A DNA stretch of 14,244 nt. Origin: Candidatus Aminicenantota bacterium (lineage in GTDB: Bacteria; Acidobacteriota; UBA6911; RPQK01; JAJDTT01). Numbering within the stretch: the stretch's first letter is position 1; each line of letters opens with the position of its first letter. Below are positions 1 through 8,079 of this stretch, one piece after another. The stretch spans positions 1 to 14,244 of the forward strand of contig JAPOYZ010000180.1 in NCBI GenBank assembly GCA_026706325.1, given 5' to 3'. The position numbers and the translations under genes are program-made. Under the pieces are notes generated by a model. The model searched no databases, was not told the DNA's origin, and saw only the letters and a list, made by a program, of their open reading frames with translations.

Positions 1-2363
1 CTGGACGCGGCCTGCGCGCCCTCGTGCTCGCTCGATTCCTCTTTCCGGAGTTGAGTCTCCTCGAACGCCAAGACCTCCAAGGCTCGACGATGATGCTCCA
101 GGTCGCGCCGGGCCTGTTCCTCCTCCAACTCCTGTTGCAGAACGTCCTTCTCCGTCTGATGAAGGGTTTGCTGGAACTTGCGGGCGGCCCTCGAAGTCTC
201 CCGGGTGAGTTTCCGCAGTTCCTCCTCGCGCCGGGTCAGCCGGTTCACCCGGGCCTTCGCCCGGACCAGGTTCTTCTCCAGATCGGCCTTCTCCCGACGA
301 AAGGAGAGCAGGCCGCCACCGGGCCGGCCGGCCCGGCTCACCGAGAGCAACCCACCCGGCGCCAGGGCCTCGCCGTGGACGGTGAGAAAGGTTCTCGACG
401 GATAGCGGTGAGACAGCGCAAAGGCACTGTCCAGATCGGACACCACCACCGCATCCGCCCGCTCGGGGAGGACCCGGCGAAACGCCCTGCGGACCGGGGG
501 TTCCAAGGTCAGGAGATCCCCAACGGTTCCCACCACCCCCTCCTCGGCCGCAAGTTGCTTGCCGCCGTTTTGGACCGGCTCCGAAAACCCGTTGGCCTTC
601 AAGCTCAAGAAGGTGCATCGTCCACCGTCCAGCGCCTTGAGTTCGGAGACTCCGCCCACCGCCTGTTGAAAGGAATCCACCAGTACGAACTCCAGTTCCT
701 GTTGCAGAAACTGTTCCACCAGATTTTCGAATTCAGGACTGATCCGGGCAAAGTCGGCCAACGTTCCCGACACGGGCACCGAACTGTTGCGGAGATGCCG
801 CAGGGCCTTGCCCACTCCCTCGCTGTAGAGGGAGTGGCTGACTTCCAATTCCTCCAGGGATTGAAGCCGTCCCCGCCCGGCGACCCATCCTTCACGGGCC
901 TCAGCCAGCTCATCGCGAACTTGCGCCAGCTCTCTCTCCAGGTTCCGGCGTTCCTCCTCATTGGTCTCCAGACGGTCCCGGACTGCGCCCGCCTCTTCAC
1001 GGCGGCGGGAACCGGTCAGTTGCCGCTCCTGAAGCCGATCCCGGGCCTGCGTCATTCCCGATTCGTGTCCCGCCCGCTCCCGTTCCAGCCGGGACCGTTG
1101 GGTCTTGATCGATTCCACGCGCTGGAAAGCCCGGTCTCTGGCATTCCGCAACCGGGTCAGTTCGGCCGAGAGTTCCAGATGGCGGGCTCGGAGATGCTCG
1201 ACTCTCCGCTCCGCTGCTTCCAGCCGAGCCTTGCATTCGTCCGCCGCCCGGGTGCGGCGGGTGAGGCGGCTGCGCACCAGCGGCCGTCGTTCCTTCAATA
1301 CCGCGTCTTCCGCCCGGAGGCTCCGGACTTCCGACTCGCCCACTTCCAGCGATTTGAGCAACTCGTCCCGGTTGCGGCCGTGTGTGTCCAAAAGCCGTCG
1401 TGTCGAATCGATCTGCTGGCCGCAAAAGCGGATCGAATTCCGAGTCCGGTCAAGTTCCACCCGCGCGCCGGTACTTTCCTCTCTCAGCTCCGCGAGCCTG
1501 TTTTCCAGAACCTCCATTCGTTCGGAGATCTCTTGGAGGATCCGTTCCCGATTCCGGATCTCCGCGGTCGCTTCGGTCAGTGCCGGCCCCAGGCGGGCTT
1601 GTGCCGCTTCCAATTCGGCAAGGCTGATGACGATCTCATGCGCCTTGAAGCTGAAGCGCCGCTGCTGGACATCGCGGAACTCCTCCTTCAACTCATTGTG
1701 CCGCCGGGCCTTGGCCGCCTGCCGTTTGAGGGACCGGAGCTGGCGCTCCACCTCGCTCAGGATGTCGTCTAATCGAAGCAGGTTCTGGCGAGCCATTTCC
1801 AGCTTGAGCTCGGCATTCCGGCGGCGGGCCTTGTATCCGCCGATTCCCGCGGCTTCCTCGATGATGGCGCGGCGGTCCAGTGAACCCGAGTTGAGGAACC
1901 GCTCCACGCGGCCCTGGCGGATCAGGGCATAGGAACCGAGCCCCAGGCCCATACGCTCCAGCAGAGCCTCGACGTCCTTCAACCGGCAGCGGCTTCCATT
2001 GATGAAATAAGCGCTGTCGCCGGACCGGTAGAGCCTGCGGGCGATGGAAACGGTGGGCCCGTCCGCTTCGAGACCATTGAAGGCAATGGGCGTCTCCTCT
2101 TCCCGGGAAAGGGTCAATGTGGCCTCCATCATTCCCGATGGACGCCGCTTGCTGGTCCCGTTGAAGATGAAATCATCCATCCTCCGGCCGCGCAGGCGGT
2201 GGGCGCCGACCATTCCAAGCACCCAGGAGAGGGCGTCGGTCAGATTGGACTTGCCGCAGCCGTTGGGTCCGACGACGATGGTGATCCCGTCTTCGAACAA
2301 CACGCGGGTCCGGTTGGCGAATGACTTGAAACCCAGTATTTCCAGCGAATCCAGACGCGGCAT
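1..2363 (-). CDS. smc: Chromosome segregation protein SMC (N-terminal part, cut by window edge)
   Basis: Reading leftward from ATG at 2363-2361, the frame stays open for 787 codons to the window edge. SMC is the ATPase of bacterial condensin, which organises and segregates chromosomes in the cytoplasm together with ScpA/ScpB. The N-terminus has the SMC head signature LEILGFKSFA followed by Walker A GPNGCGKS (residues 32-39), then LRG and FNGT motifs, a Q-loop-type IRQGRV, and RRAIIEEAAGIGGYKARR. After about residue 190 the protein is a charged Arg/Glu-rich coiled coil. A hinge-like region runs from about 510 to 680, with a GGRCTFLSL motif and a GGLL element, and a second coiled coil then begins. 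Family members are about 1,150-1,200 residues, so the ABC signature and Walker B lie outside the window. A purine-rich AGAGGGG lies just before the start. The truncation is due to the window, not to decay. Confidence 0.97.
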   Translation of the reverse strand, partial: MPRLDSLEILGFKSFANRTRVLFEDGITIVVGPNGCGKSNLTDALSWVLGMVGAHRLRGRRMDDFIFNGTSKRRPSGMMEATLTLSREEETPIAFNGLEADGPTVSIARRLYRSGDSAYFINGSRCRLKDVEALLERMGLGLGSYALIRQGRVERFLNSGSLDRRAIIEEAAGIGGYKARRRNAELKLEMARQNLLRLDDILSEVERQLRSLKRQAAKARRHNELKEEFRDVQQRRFSFKAHEIVISLAELEAAQARLGPALTEATAEIRNRERILQEISERMEVLENRLAELREESTGARVELDRTRNSIRFCGQQIDSTRRLLDTHGRNRDELLKSLEVGESEVRSLRAEDAVLKERRPLVRSRLTRRTRAADECKARLEAAERRVEHLRARHLELSAELTRLRNARDRAFQRVESIKTQRSRLERERAGHESGMTQARDRLQERQLTGSRRREEAGAVRDRLETNEEERRNLERELAQVRDELAEAREGWVAGRGRLQSLEELEVSHSLYSEGVGKALRHLRNSSVPVSGTLADFARISPEFENLVEQFLQQELEFVLVDSFQQAVGGVSELKALDGGRCTFLSLKANGFSEPVQNGGKQLAAEEGVVGTVGDLLTLEPPVRRAFRRVLPERADAVVVSDLDSAFALSHRYPSRTFLTVHGEALAPGGLLSVSRAGRPGGGLLSFRREKADLEKNLVRAKARVNRLTRREEELRKLTRETSRAARKFQQTLHQTEKDVLQQELEEEQARRDLEHHRRALEVLAFEETQLRKEESSEHEGAQAAS

Positions 2364-2464
2364 GGCCCCTCTTGACCTGTGCTATGATGACCGCCGACCC
2401 TGACAAGCGGGCATCCCTCGGCGTCCGCCCGCATGCGTGTCTGCCTCACGGATTCGACGTGACC
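2364..2464. promoter_or_regulatory. Divergent promoter region between smc and the S55-like gene
   Basis: About 100 bp separate two divergent start codons, so both promoters should lie here or inside the flanking genes. On the plus strand TATGAT (2383-2388) is preceded by TG and one base, an extended -10 element, but no good -35 is seen at the usual distance. On the minus strand TTGTCA (2406-2401) could be a -35 for smc, but its -10 (TAGCAC) is weak and would leave a leader of only about 9 bases. These are motif readings only. Confidence 0.35.
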
Positions 2465-4312
2465 ATGGGGACGAAAGGATCATTCGGAGGACGGGGCCGC
2501 GCGGCCATCCTGCAGGGCTTGCTGGCAGCGATTCTCCTGGCCGTCCCGGCCGGCGCACAATCTACTGAACTCTATCCTCTGGAGAAGGTGAGGCCCGGCC
2601 AGAAGGGCTACGGAAAGACCGTTTTCCAAGGCAACAAGGTCGAGAAGTTCGACGTCGAGATTCTGGGCGTCCTGGAAAAGTTCGAGCCCAGAAGAAACCT
2701 GATTCTGGTGCGGGTCTCGGGAGGCCAGGTGGGTCGGACCGGTGTGTTCGCCGGAATGAGCGGCAGCCCGGTCTACATCGAAGACAAGCTGGTCGGCGCC
2801 ATCGCCTACTCATTTCCCTTTGCCAAGGAACCCATCGCGGGAGTGACTCCGATTCAGGAGACCGTCGATGTCTTCAAGGAGGTCCACAAGCTTCGGGCGC
2901 CCCCCGCTCCCGAACGGCCCCGGACCGACATTCTGCTGGAGTCCGCGCAACTGCAGCTTCCCGACTATCTGCCCCCGTTCGCGCCCCTGGAATTCGAGGC
3001 CGAACTACCCGGTTTGGCCAGCGTCTCTCCTTTTCGCCTGACCCGCATCGCCACTCCCGTCAATACATCCGGATTCTCGGCGACGGCGGTGGACTACTTT
3101 CGCGAGACGTTCCGCCGCTTGGGCCTGGTGCCGGTGCAAGGGGCCGGCGGCGGCAGGACCAGCGACTTCTCCCAGGCTCCATTGGAACCGGGTTCCAGCA
3201 TCAACGTCGAGTTGGCCCGCGGCGACGTCAGTCTCAGCGCCAGCGGGACCGTCACCCATATCAGCGGGAACAAGATCTATGCGTTCGGCCATCCCTTCCT
3301 GAATCTGGGATACACCGACATGCCCATGAACCAGGCGGCCGTCCTGACGATCATTCCGCAGTTGAATACCAGCCACAAGGTAGCGGCTGCCACCCGGTTG
3401 GTGGGGGCCGTCAAGCAGGACCGGGCCACCGGCATCATGGGAGTAAGCGGGAGCGAGGCCCGGCTGATCCCGGTTCACCTCAAGGTCAGGACCAGCCGGA
3501 ACCAGGATCGCGAATACGCCTACGAGACTATTCGGGACAGCTTTCTGACCCCCTTCCTGCTCACCTTTTCCGTCTACAGCAGCCTGATCTCGTCGGAGAA
3601 GGGACTCGGCGGCCAGACGTTGCGGATCAAGAGCACCGTCAGCATCGCCGAGCATCCCGAGGTGGTGTTCGAAAACAACATCGCGCGTTCTTCAAACAAT
3701 CCCGTCGCCGCGGCGGTGGCGGCGGCGGCGCCGGCTCACCTGCTGCTCAACAGCGGGTTCGAGCAACTGGAAGTGGAGCGCGTCGGCATCGAGATCGAGG
3801 CGGTGGAGCAGATCTGGGAGGCGACTCTGGAAAAGGTTTGGCAGGACAAGCTGGAGGCCCGGCCCGGAGAAGAAGTGAACCTGACGGTCTTTCTCAGGAA
3901 GTTCAACGGAGAGACCATCGTCGAGAAGTTTCCCGTCAAGATTCCGGACGACATCGTGCCCGGTCCCCTCAAGATCATGATCGGCGACGGCCTGTCTCTG
4001 GCCAAGTCGGACGCCGAGTCGAACCAGGGCCGATTCATACCCGAGAACGTGCGCCAACTGGTGAGGGCCATCAACAACCTGAAGAAGAACGACCGGCTTT
4101 ATGTCCGGCTATTCCGTGACCGCCCCAGCACCGTTGTGGATGGGGAAAGACTTTCCGATCTACCCCCATCCTTCCTGGCTCTCTATACCTCTCGGAAGAC
4201 TTCAGGAGACGTGCGGGCCGTGGACCGGGCCGTCTACGTGGAGCATGAGCTGCAGGCGACCGAATACGTCCTCCAAGGCCACCGTGTCATCCAGGTGGAG
4301 GTCAAGAGTTAG
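2465..4312 (+). CDS. Secreted SpoIVB/S55-peptidase-like protein with permuted motif order
   Basis: A 615-residue protein when started at ATG 2465. An in-frame GTG at 2459 and an ATG at 2372 are alternatives. I prefer 2465 because it places a signal peptide directly at the N-terminus: basic start, hydrophobic LLAAILLAVPAGA, and likely cleavage near residue 31. There is no clear Shine-Dalgarno. GMSGSPVYIEDKLVGAI (from residue 97) matches the catalytic-serine motif of S55 peptidases, with Ser99 as the likely nucleophile. About 180 residues later, GTVTHISGNKIYAFGHPF resembles the catalytic-histidine motif (His276), followed by a QDRATGIMG element. In SpoIVB the His motif precedes the Ser motif, so the order here is reversed. 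The C-terminal ~200 residues look beta-rich and are unassigned. No sporulation gene is nearby, so an envelope role, as protease or non-peptidase relative, is more likely. The next gene starts 31 bp downstream, suggesting co-transcription. Confidence 0.8.
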   Translation: MGTKGSFGGRGRAAILQGLLAAILLAVPAGAQSTELYPLEKVRPGQKGYGKTVFQGNKVEKFDVEILGVLEKFEPRRNLILVRVSGGQVGRTGVFAGMSGSPVYIEDKLVGAIAYSFPFAKEPIAGVTPIQETVDVFKEVHKLRAPPAPERPRTDILLESAQLQLPDYLPPFAPLEFEAELPGLASVSPFRLTRIATPVNTSGFSATAVDYFRETFRRLGLVPVQGAGGGRTSDFSQAPLEPGSSINVELARGDVSLSASGTVTHISGNKIYAFGHPFLNLGYTDMPMNQAAVLTIIPQLNTSHKVAAATRLVGAVKQDRATGIMGVSGSEARLIPVHLKVRTSRNQDREYAYETIRDSFLTPFLLTFSVYSSLISSEKGLGGQTLRIKSTVSIAEHPEVVFENNIARSSNNPVAAAVAAAAPAHLLLNSGFEQLEVERVGIEIEAVEQIWEATLEKVWQDKLEARPGEEVNLTVFLRKFNGETIVEKFPVKIPDDIVPGPLKIMIGDGLSLAKSDAESNQGRFIPENVRQLVRAINNLKKNDRLYVRLFRDRPSTVVDGERLSDLPPSFLALYTSRKTSGDVRAVDRAVYVEHELQATEYVLQGHRVIQVEVKS

Positions 4313-4343
4313 GCCCCATTGCTCGTGAGTGCGTGAGTCCCAC

Positions 4344-6557
4344 ATGAAATTCCGTCTGTTCAAACGGTTTTTGCCGCTCCTGTGCCTCCTCTTTTGGGGC
4401 GAGTCCCTATTGGCCGTCCAGCCGCGCAAATGGGTGTCGGCAACGCGCGACGAATTCCTGAAGGGGAAGCTGAGGGGAGTCTCCGTCACCAGTGACGCCC
4501 GGCTCATCATCGCGCCCGCCCTGGAGACTTTGCTGAATACCGAAGAGCCGTTCGTCTACTCCGCCGCCGCCGACGGGCTGGGCAACGTCTATCTCGGGAC
4601 CGGCAACGACGGCAAGCTCTTTCGGATCACCGCCAACGGGGAGTCGAAGGAGTGGGCCAAGTTGGACGAGCCGGGGGTCTACGCCATGGCGCTGGATTCG
4701 GCGGGGCGTGTCTACGCCGGCACCGCTCCCGACGGCAAGGTCTACCGGCTGGACTTGACGGGAAGGGCCGAAGTCTTCTTCGATCCCGACGAGAAGTATA
4801 TCTGGTCTCTGGCCATCGACCGGCGGGACAACGTCTACGTGGGGACCGGTTCCAGGGGCATCGTCTACAAGGTCGGCTCCGGCGGGGAAGGACGGAAGTT
4901 CTACGACAGTCCGGCCACCCACATCGTGAGCCTGGCCTGGGACCTGGACAGGAATATCCTGGCCGGGACGTCTGCGCGGGCCTTGATCCTTCGCCTTTCC
5001 TCGGAAGGCGCGGCCACCGTGCTCCACGACTCGCCGCTGGAGGAGGTCAGGTCGATCGCGGTCGACCGGTATGGAAACATATTCGCTGCAGCCTTGTCAG
5101 GAGGCGCCCGGGCTGTATCCCTGAAGACGGAAAGCACGGCCAAGACCACCGCCAAGACCGGGGCGAGGCCGGCTCCATCCGCGACTTCAGGCCGCACCGT
5201 ACGGGTATCGGGGACCACTTCGGGAAAGAGGCTGGAGATCTACCGGATCGGCCGCAGCGGCGGCGTAGAAACGCTTTACAGCTCCGACCGCGCCCTGGCG
5301 TATGATCTTCTGATCCGCAACGATGGCAATCTGCTGGTGGCCACCGGCGACAAGGGCCGAATATTCTCCGTCAGCCCCAAAAGGTTCGTGACCCTCCTGG
5401 TGGAGTCGGGAGAGGAACAGGTCACGCGCCTGCTGGAACGCCGCGGGAGGCTCTTTGCCGCCACCAGCAATCTGGGCAAGGGCTTCGAGTTGAAAACCAA
5501 GCCCTCCGAGAAGGGCGTCTATGAGTCCAGAGTCTTCGACGCCGGGATGGTCGCCTCCTGGGGCAACATCCAGTGGGAGGTGATCGACGGTGTCGAACCC
5601 GCGGTGAAAGCGTCTGTCCGGACCGGGAACACCGATACCCCCGACGATACCTGGGGCAAATGGAGTCCGCTCTATTCCGACTCCAGCGGGACCCGCATCG
5701 AGAGTCCTCCCACCCGCTATCTTCAATGGAAGCTCGAGTTTCCCGCCGAAGGCAGGTCCGAGGCGGTGGTCTCCCAGACCAACGCCGTGGATTTGGTGAC
5801 CGTCAGCTATCTCCAGCACAACATGGCGCCCCTGCTCTCGTCGATTACGGTGCATCCCCCGGGCGCCGCCTTCGTCCGCTACGCTTCCACCGATCCTGCA
5901 GGAGGGGTGTCACCGGCGGGGCCCGGCGGTGCCCACCGGCGTTCCTTGCCGCCGGAGATCCGGCGTCTGGGGTCCCCGACGGTCAAGACTCCGCCGCGCA
6001 GGGTCTACCTGCCCGGCGCTCAGAGCCTGTCATGGAGTGCTCAGGATCCCAACGGCGACGATCTGGTCTACAGCATCCACTACCGGACCGCCGGCGACCG
6101 GAGATGGACTCTTCTGGAAAAGGACCTCACCGAAACCTACCGGACCCTTGACGGCAAGAGCTTGCCGGACGGCACTTACGTGGTACGGGTCACCGTCTCC
6201 GACTCCCCTTCCAATCCGGCGGACCGGGCCCTGGAGAGCGAGTTGATGAGCAAGCCGTTCGTCGTGGCCAACTCCGCTCCGGAAATAAAATGGGGAGCGC
6301 CCCGGGTCGAGGGGTCCGAGGCCCGGATCCAGGTTGAGGTGCGGACTGTGGCCAGCGCCATCCACCAGTTGGAATACGCCGTGGATGGAGGGGACTGGCG
6401 CCTCATTTTCCCGGAGGATGGCATTGCCGACGGGACCGTGGAGAGCTACCGGCTGAAAATCGACGGTCTGAATCGAGGTGAACACCTGGTCACGGTTCGT
6501 GTCGTGGACTCGGTCGGGAACCTGGGGAGTGGCCGGCTGACGCTGGCGATTCCATGA
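4344..6557 (+). CDS. Exported beta-propeller protein with C-terminal Ig/FN3-like modules
   Basis: A 737-residue protein from ATG 4344. A GTG at 4329 would add five residues ahead of an otherwise normal signal peptide, so 4344 is preferred. Hydrophobic residues 9-24 with a basic N-terminus indicate export. Residues about 70-380 carry repeated units of the form D-x-x-GNVYxGTGxxGKxYRL (near 78, 118, 160, 201, 242, 326 and 366), about seven in all, consistent with a seven-bladed propeller of the SMP-30/NHL type. A low-complexity Thr/Ala/Ser insert at about 262-295 interrupts the spacing. Residues about 393-490 (SRVFDAGMVASWGNIQWEV, later RYLQWKLEF) look like a beta-sandwich, and two Ig/FN3-like modules follow (about 555-640 and 645-737). 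No catalytic residues are recognised, so the function is unknown. It is probably co-transcribed with the S55-like gene, and its last 68 bp overlap the convergent apbE. Confidence 0.8.
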   Translation: MKFRLFKRFLPLLCLLFWGESLLAVQPRKWVSATRDEFLKGKLRGVSVTSDARLIIAPALETLLNTEEPFVYSAAADGLGNVYLGTGNDGKLFRITANGESKEWAKLDEPGVYAMALDSAGRVYAGTAPDGKVYRLDLTGRAEVFFDPDEKYIWSLAIDRRDNVYVGTGSRGIVYKVGSGGEGRKFYDSPATHIVSLAWDLDRNILAGTSARALILRLSSEGAATVLHDSPLEEVRSIAVDRYGNIFAAALSGGARAVSLKTESTAKTTAKTGARPAPSATSGRTVRVSGTTSGKRLEIYRIGRSGGVETLYSSDRALAYDLLIRNDGNLLVATGDKGRIFSVSPKRFVTLLVESGEEQVTRLLERRGRLFAATSNLGKGFELKTKPSEKGVYESRVFDAGMVASWGNIQWEVIDGVEPAVKASVRTGNTDTPDDTWGKWSPLYSDSSGTRIESPPTRYLQWKLEFPAEGRSEAVVSQTNAVDLVTVSYLQHNMAPLLSSITVHPPGAAFVRYASTDPAGGVSPAGPGGAHRRSLPPEIRRLGSPTVKTPPRRVYLPGAQSLSWSAQDPNGDDLVYSIHYRTAGDRRWTLLEKDLTETYRTLDGKSLPDGTYVVRVTVSDSPSNPADRALESELMSKPFVVANSAPEIKWGAPRVEGSEARIQVEVRTVASAIHQLEYAVDGGDWRLIFPEDGIADGTVESYRLKIDGLNRGEHLVTVRVVDSVGNLGSGRLTLAIP

Positions 6558-7620
6558 TCCTCATCTCGGAAAATCTCTGCCGAAAGGCCCGGGTGGCCCG
6601 GACCCGGAGTTTCCTCCTCTCTCCGTCGAACTGCGGCCGGTCCAGAAAGCAGGCCGCCAGATCCCGCGTTTCCGCCCAGGCCAGACCCGACTCCGGACCC
6701 ATGACGTAGAGGGCGGTGGATAGAATGTCCGCAACCAGGGCGCGGCGGTGCCAGACCGCCACCGAGCCTTGAAAGGGTGCGCCGGTCCCGGTTCTGGGAT
6801 CCAGAATATGCGCCACTCGCCGGTCTCCCGTACGGGTGTCCCTTTCCGACCCGCCGCTCGTGGCCAGGCTTCCCCCGATGACTCGCACCGAAAGTGCCGC
6901 CTCCTTGCGACGGTGCGGATCGGCCATTTCCACCTGCCAGCCCGTTTGGCCGGGAGGGGTGCCCCAGGTCATGATCTGGCCTCCCAGGTCGATCAACCAG
7001 GGTGGGTCTCCCCGGCTCCCGGCCAGGCGCCGGACCCGGTCCAGAGCCTCACCCTTGCCGAACGCTCCCGGGTCGAGCAGGACCTCGGCCCGGCGCACGA
7101 CGCTGCAATCGTCTCGGCGGAACTCCAGGTGCCGCATCCCGGAGGATCGCCGGGCCCGCTCCAGCCTCTCCTGAAGACCGCTCCGGTCCGTCGACAGGCT
7201 CCGGTAGGCATTGGCCAGGGCGCCGATGGCGGGATCGAAGGCCGAATCGGTCCATTGATTCCATAGGATCAGCTCGCCGTAGAGGCGGCAGAGCGACGGA
7301 GTTACCTGGTAGGGGACGCCGATGGGATGGCGGTTCAAGCGGCTGAGTTCGCTCTCCCTCTCCCAGGTGCTGAGTTGCCGGTTCGTCTCCTCCAGCAGAC
7401 GGAGATAGTCCTCGCACCGATCGATTCCGGAAGCGCGGTCCGAGGCATAGACGTTCAGGGTACAGAGCGTCCCCATCACGACCACTTGCCGCCGCACGGG
7501 AATCAAGTCGGGAACGGCCGGAGCCGGGAGCGGGGAAGCGCCGCAGAGGAAGGCAGTGGCCAGGAGCCGTGGAAGGACAGACGCCGGCACCCGGGATTCT
7601 GGCCCGGAATCAGGCGGCAA
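6490..7620 (-). CDS. apbE: FAD:protein FMN transferase (ApbE family), probably exported
   Basis: ApbE uses FAD to attach FMN covalently to a threonine of target proteins on the outer face of the cytoplasmic membrane. With the TTG start at 7620 the protein has 376 residues. An in-frame GTG at 7590 (residue 11) is an equally good candidate, and neither has a clear Shine-Dalgarno. Both retain a hydrophobic export segment (about residues 14-36). Family motifs appear in order: MGTLCTLNVYA (49-59), FDPAIGAL (128-135), LDPGAFGKGEALD (182-194), IDLGGQI (210-216), GGSLATSGGSER (249-260), HILDPRTG (271-278) and ADILSTALYVMG (297-308), whose Asp298 is the expected metal ligand. The start overlaps the end of the upstream membrane-protein gene by 11 bp, so it is the last gene of a three-gene operon whose first gene encodes a likely substrate. 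The C-terminal ~22 residues lie beyond the conserved domain, in the overlap with the convergent gene. Confidence 0.94.
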   Translation of the reverse strand: MPPDSGPESRVPASVLPRLLATAFLCGASPLPAPAVPDLIPVRRQVVVMGTLCTLNVYASDRASGIDRCEDYLRLLEETNRQLSTWERESELSRLNRHPIGVPYQVTPSLCRLYGELILWNQWTDSAFDPAIGALANAYRSLSTDRSGLQERLERARRSSGMRHLEFRRDDCSVVRRAEVLLDPGAFGKGEALDRVRRLAGSRGDPPWLIDLGGQIMTWGTPPGQTGWQVEMADPHRRKEAALSVRVIGGSLATSGGSERDTRTGDRRVAHILDPRTGTGAPFQGSVAVWHRRALVADILSTALYVMGPESGLAWAETRDLAACFLDRPQFDGERRKLRVRATRAFRQRFSEMRIMESPASAGHSPGSRPSPRHEP

Positions 7621-8074
7621 GAGACCTGATCTCGCGCCTCCGGCGCCGGCGAAGCCAGAGCCGGAAGGTCACCCACTGGTGCCAGAGGTAGGTCAGAGCG
7701 AAGACTGCTCCGCTGGCCGAGTGGACGGCGACGGCCAGGATGGAAAGGGTGGGATTGGTGAAAACCTGCAGCAGGTATCCCGAGATCACCATCAGGGGAA
7801 AGCTGACCAGGATCAGGATTCCCGTGCGCCGGTTGCTCTTGGTGCGATTGCGCAACTTCTCCGTGATGTGGCCCCCATACATCATGCCCAGGATCAGGAC
7901 CAGGCAGGGAGCCGCCAGAATGTGGAGGTCCTGGGTAAAGACCTGCCACGGATGATTGACCAGTTGAAACGGATCATGGTTCTCCATCAGGTATTTCATG
8001 ATGAAGAGGAGAATTCCGGTGGCGGACAGGACCACGGAAAGGATGTGAAACGACCAGGCTTCCCAGCGGCTCAT
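7610..8074 (-). CDS. Four-helix membrane protein, possible b-type cytochrome of the flavin module
   Basis: A 154-residue protein from ATG 8074. Four hydrophobic segments are visible (about residues 9-30, 50-68, 85-104 and 111-131), followed by an Arg-rich C-terminal tail expected in the cytoplasm. Histidines lie in or at the ends of the helices (H10, H51, H69, H118, H132), a layout compatible with b-haem ligation as in DUF4405/cytochrome b561-like proteins. No haem motif is diagnostic, so this is inference. It sits five bases after the FMN_bind gene and overlaps apbE by 11 bp. In other bacteria, small four-helix proteins of this kind are encoded with FMN_bind and ApbE proteins and are thought to move electrons between the membrane pool and the extracytosolic flavin. 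Confidence 0.75.
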   Translation of the reverse strand: MSRWEAWSFHILSVVLSATGILLFIMKYLMENHDPFQLVNHPWQVFTQDLHILAAPCLVLILGMMYGGHITEKLRNRTKSNRRTGILILVSFPLMVISGYLLQVFTNPTLSILAVAVHSASGAVFALTYLWHQWVTFRLWLRRRRRREIRSLAA

Positions 8075-8079
8075 ATCAT

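Noticed and set aside
24..1772. Long open frame (about 580 codons) on the plus strand antisense to smc
   Set aside because: It is a shadow of the GC-rich smc frame: the composition is Leu/Pro/Arg/Gln-rich with no domain, while the opposite strand encodes a clear SMC with Walker A and hinge motifs.
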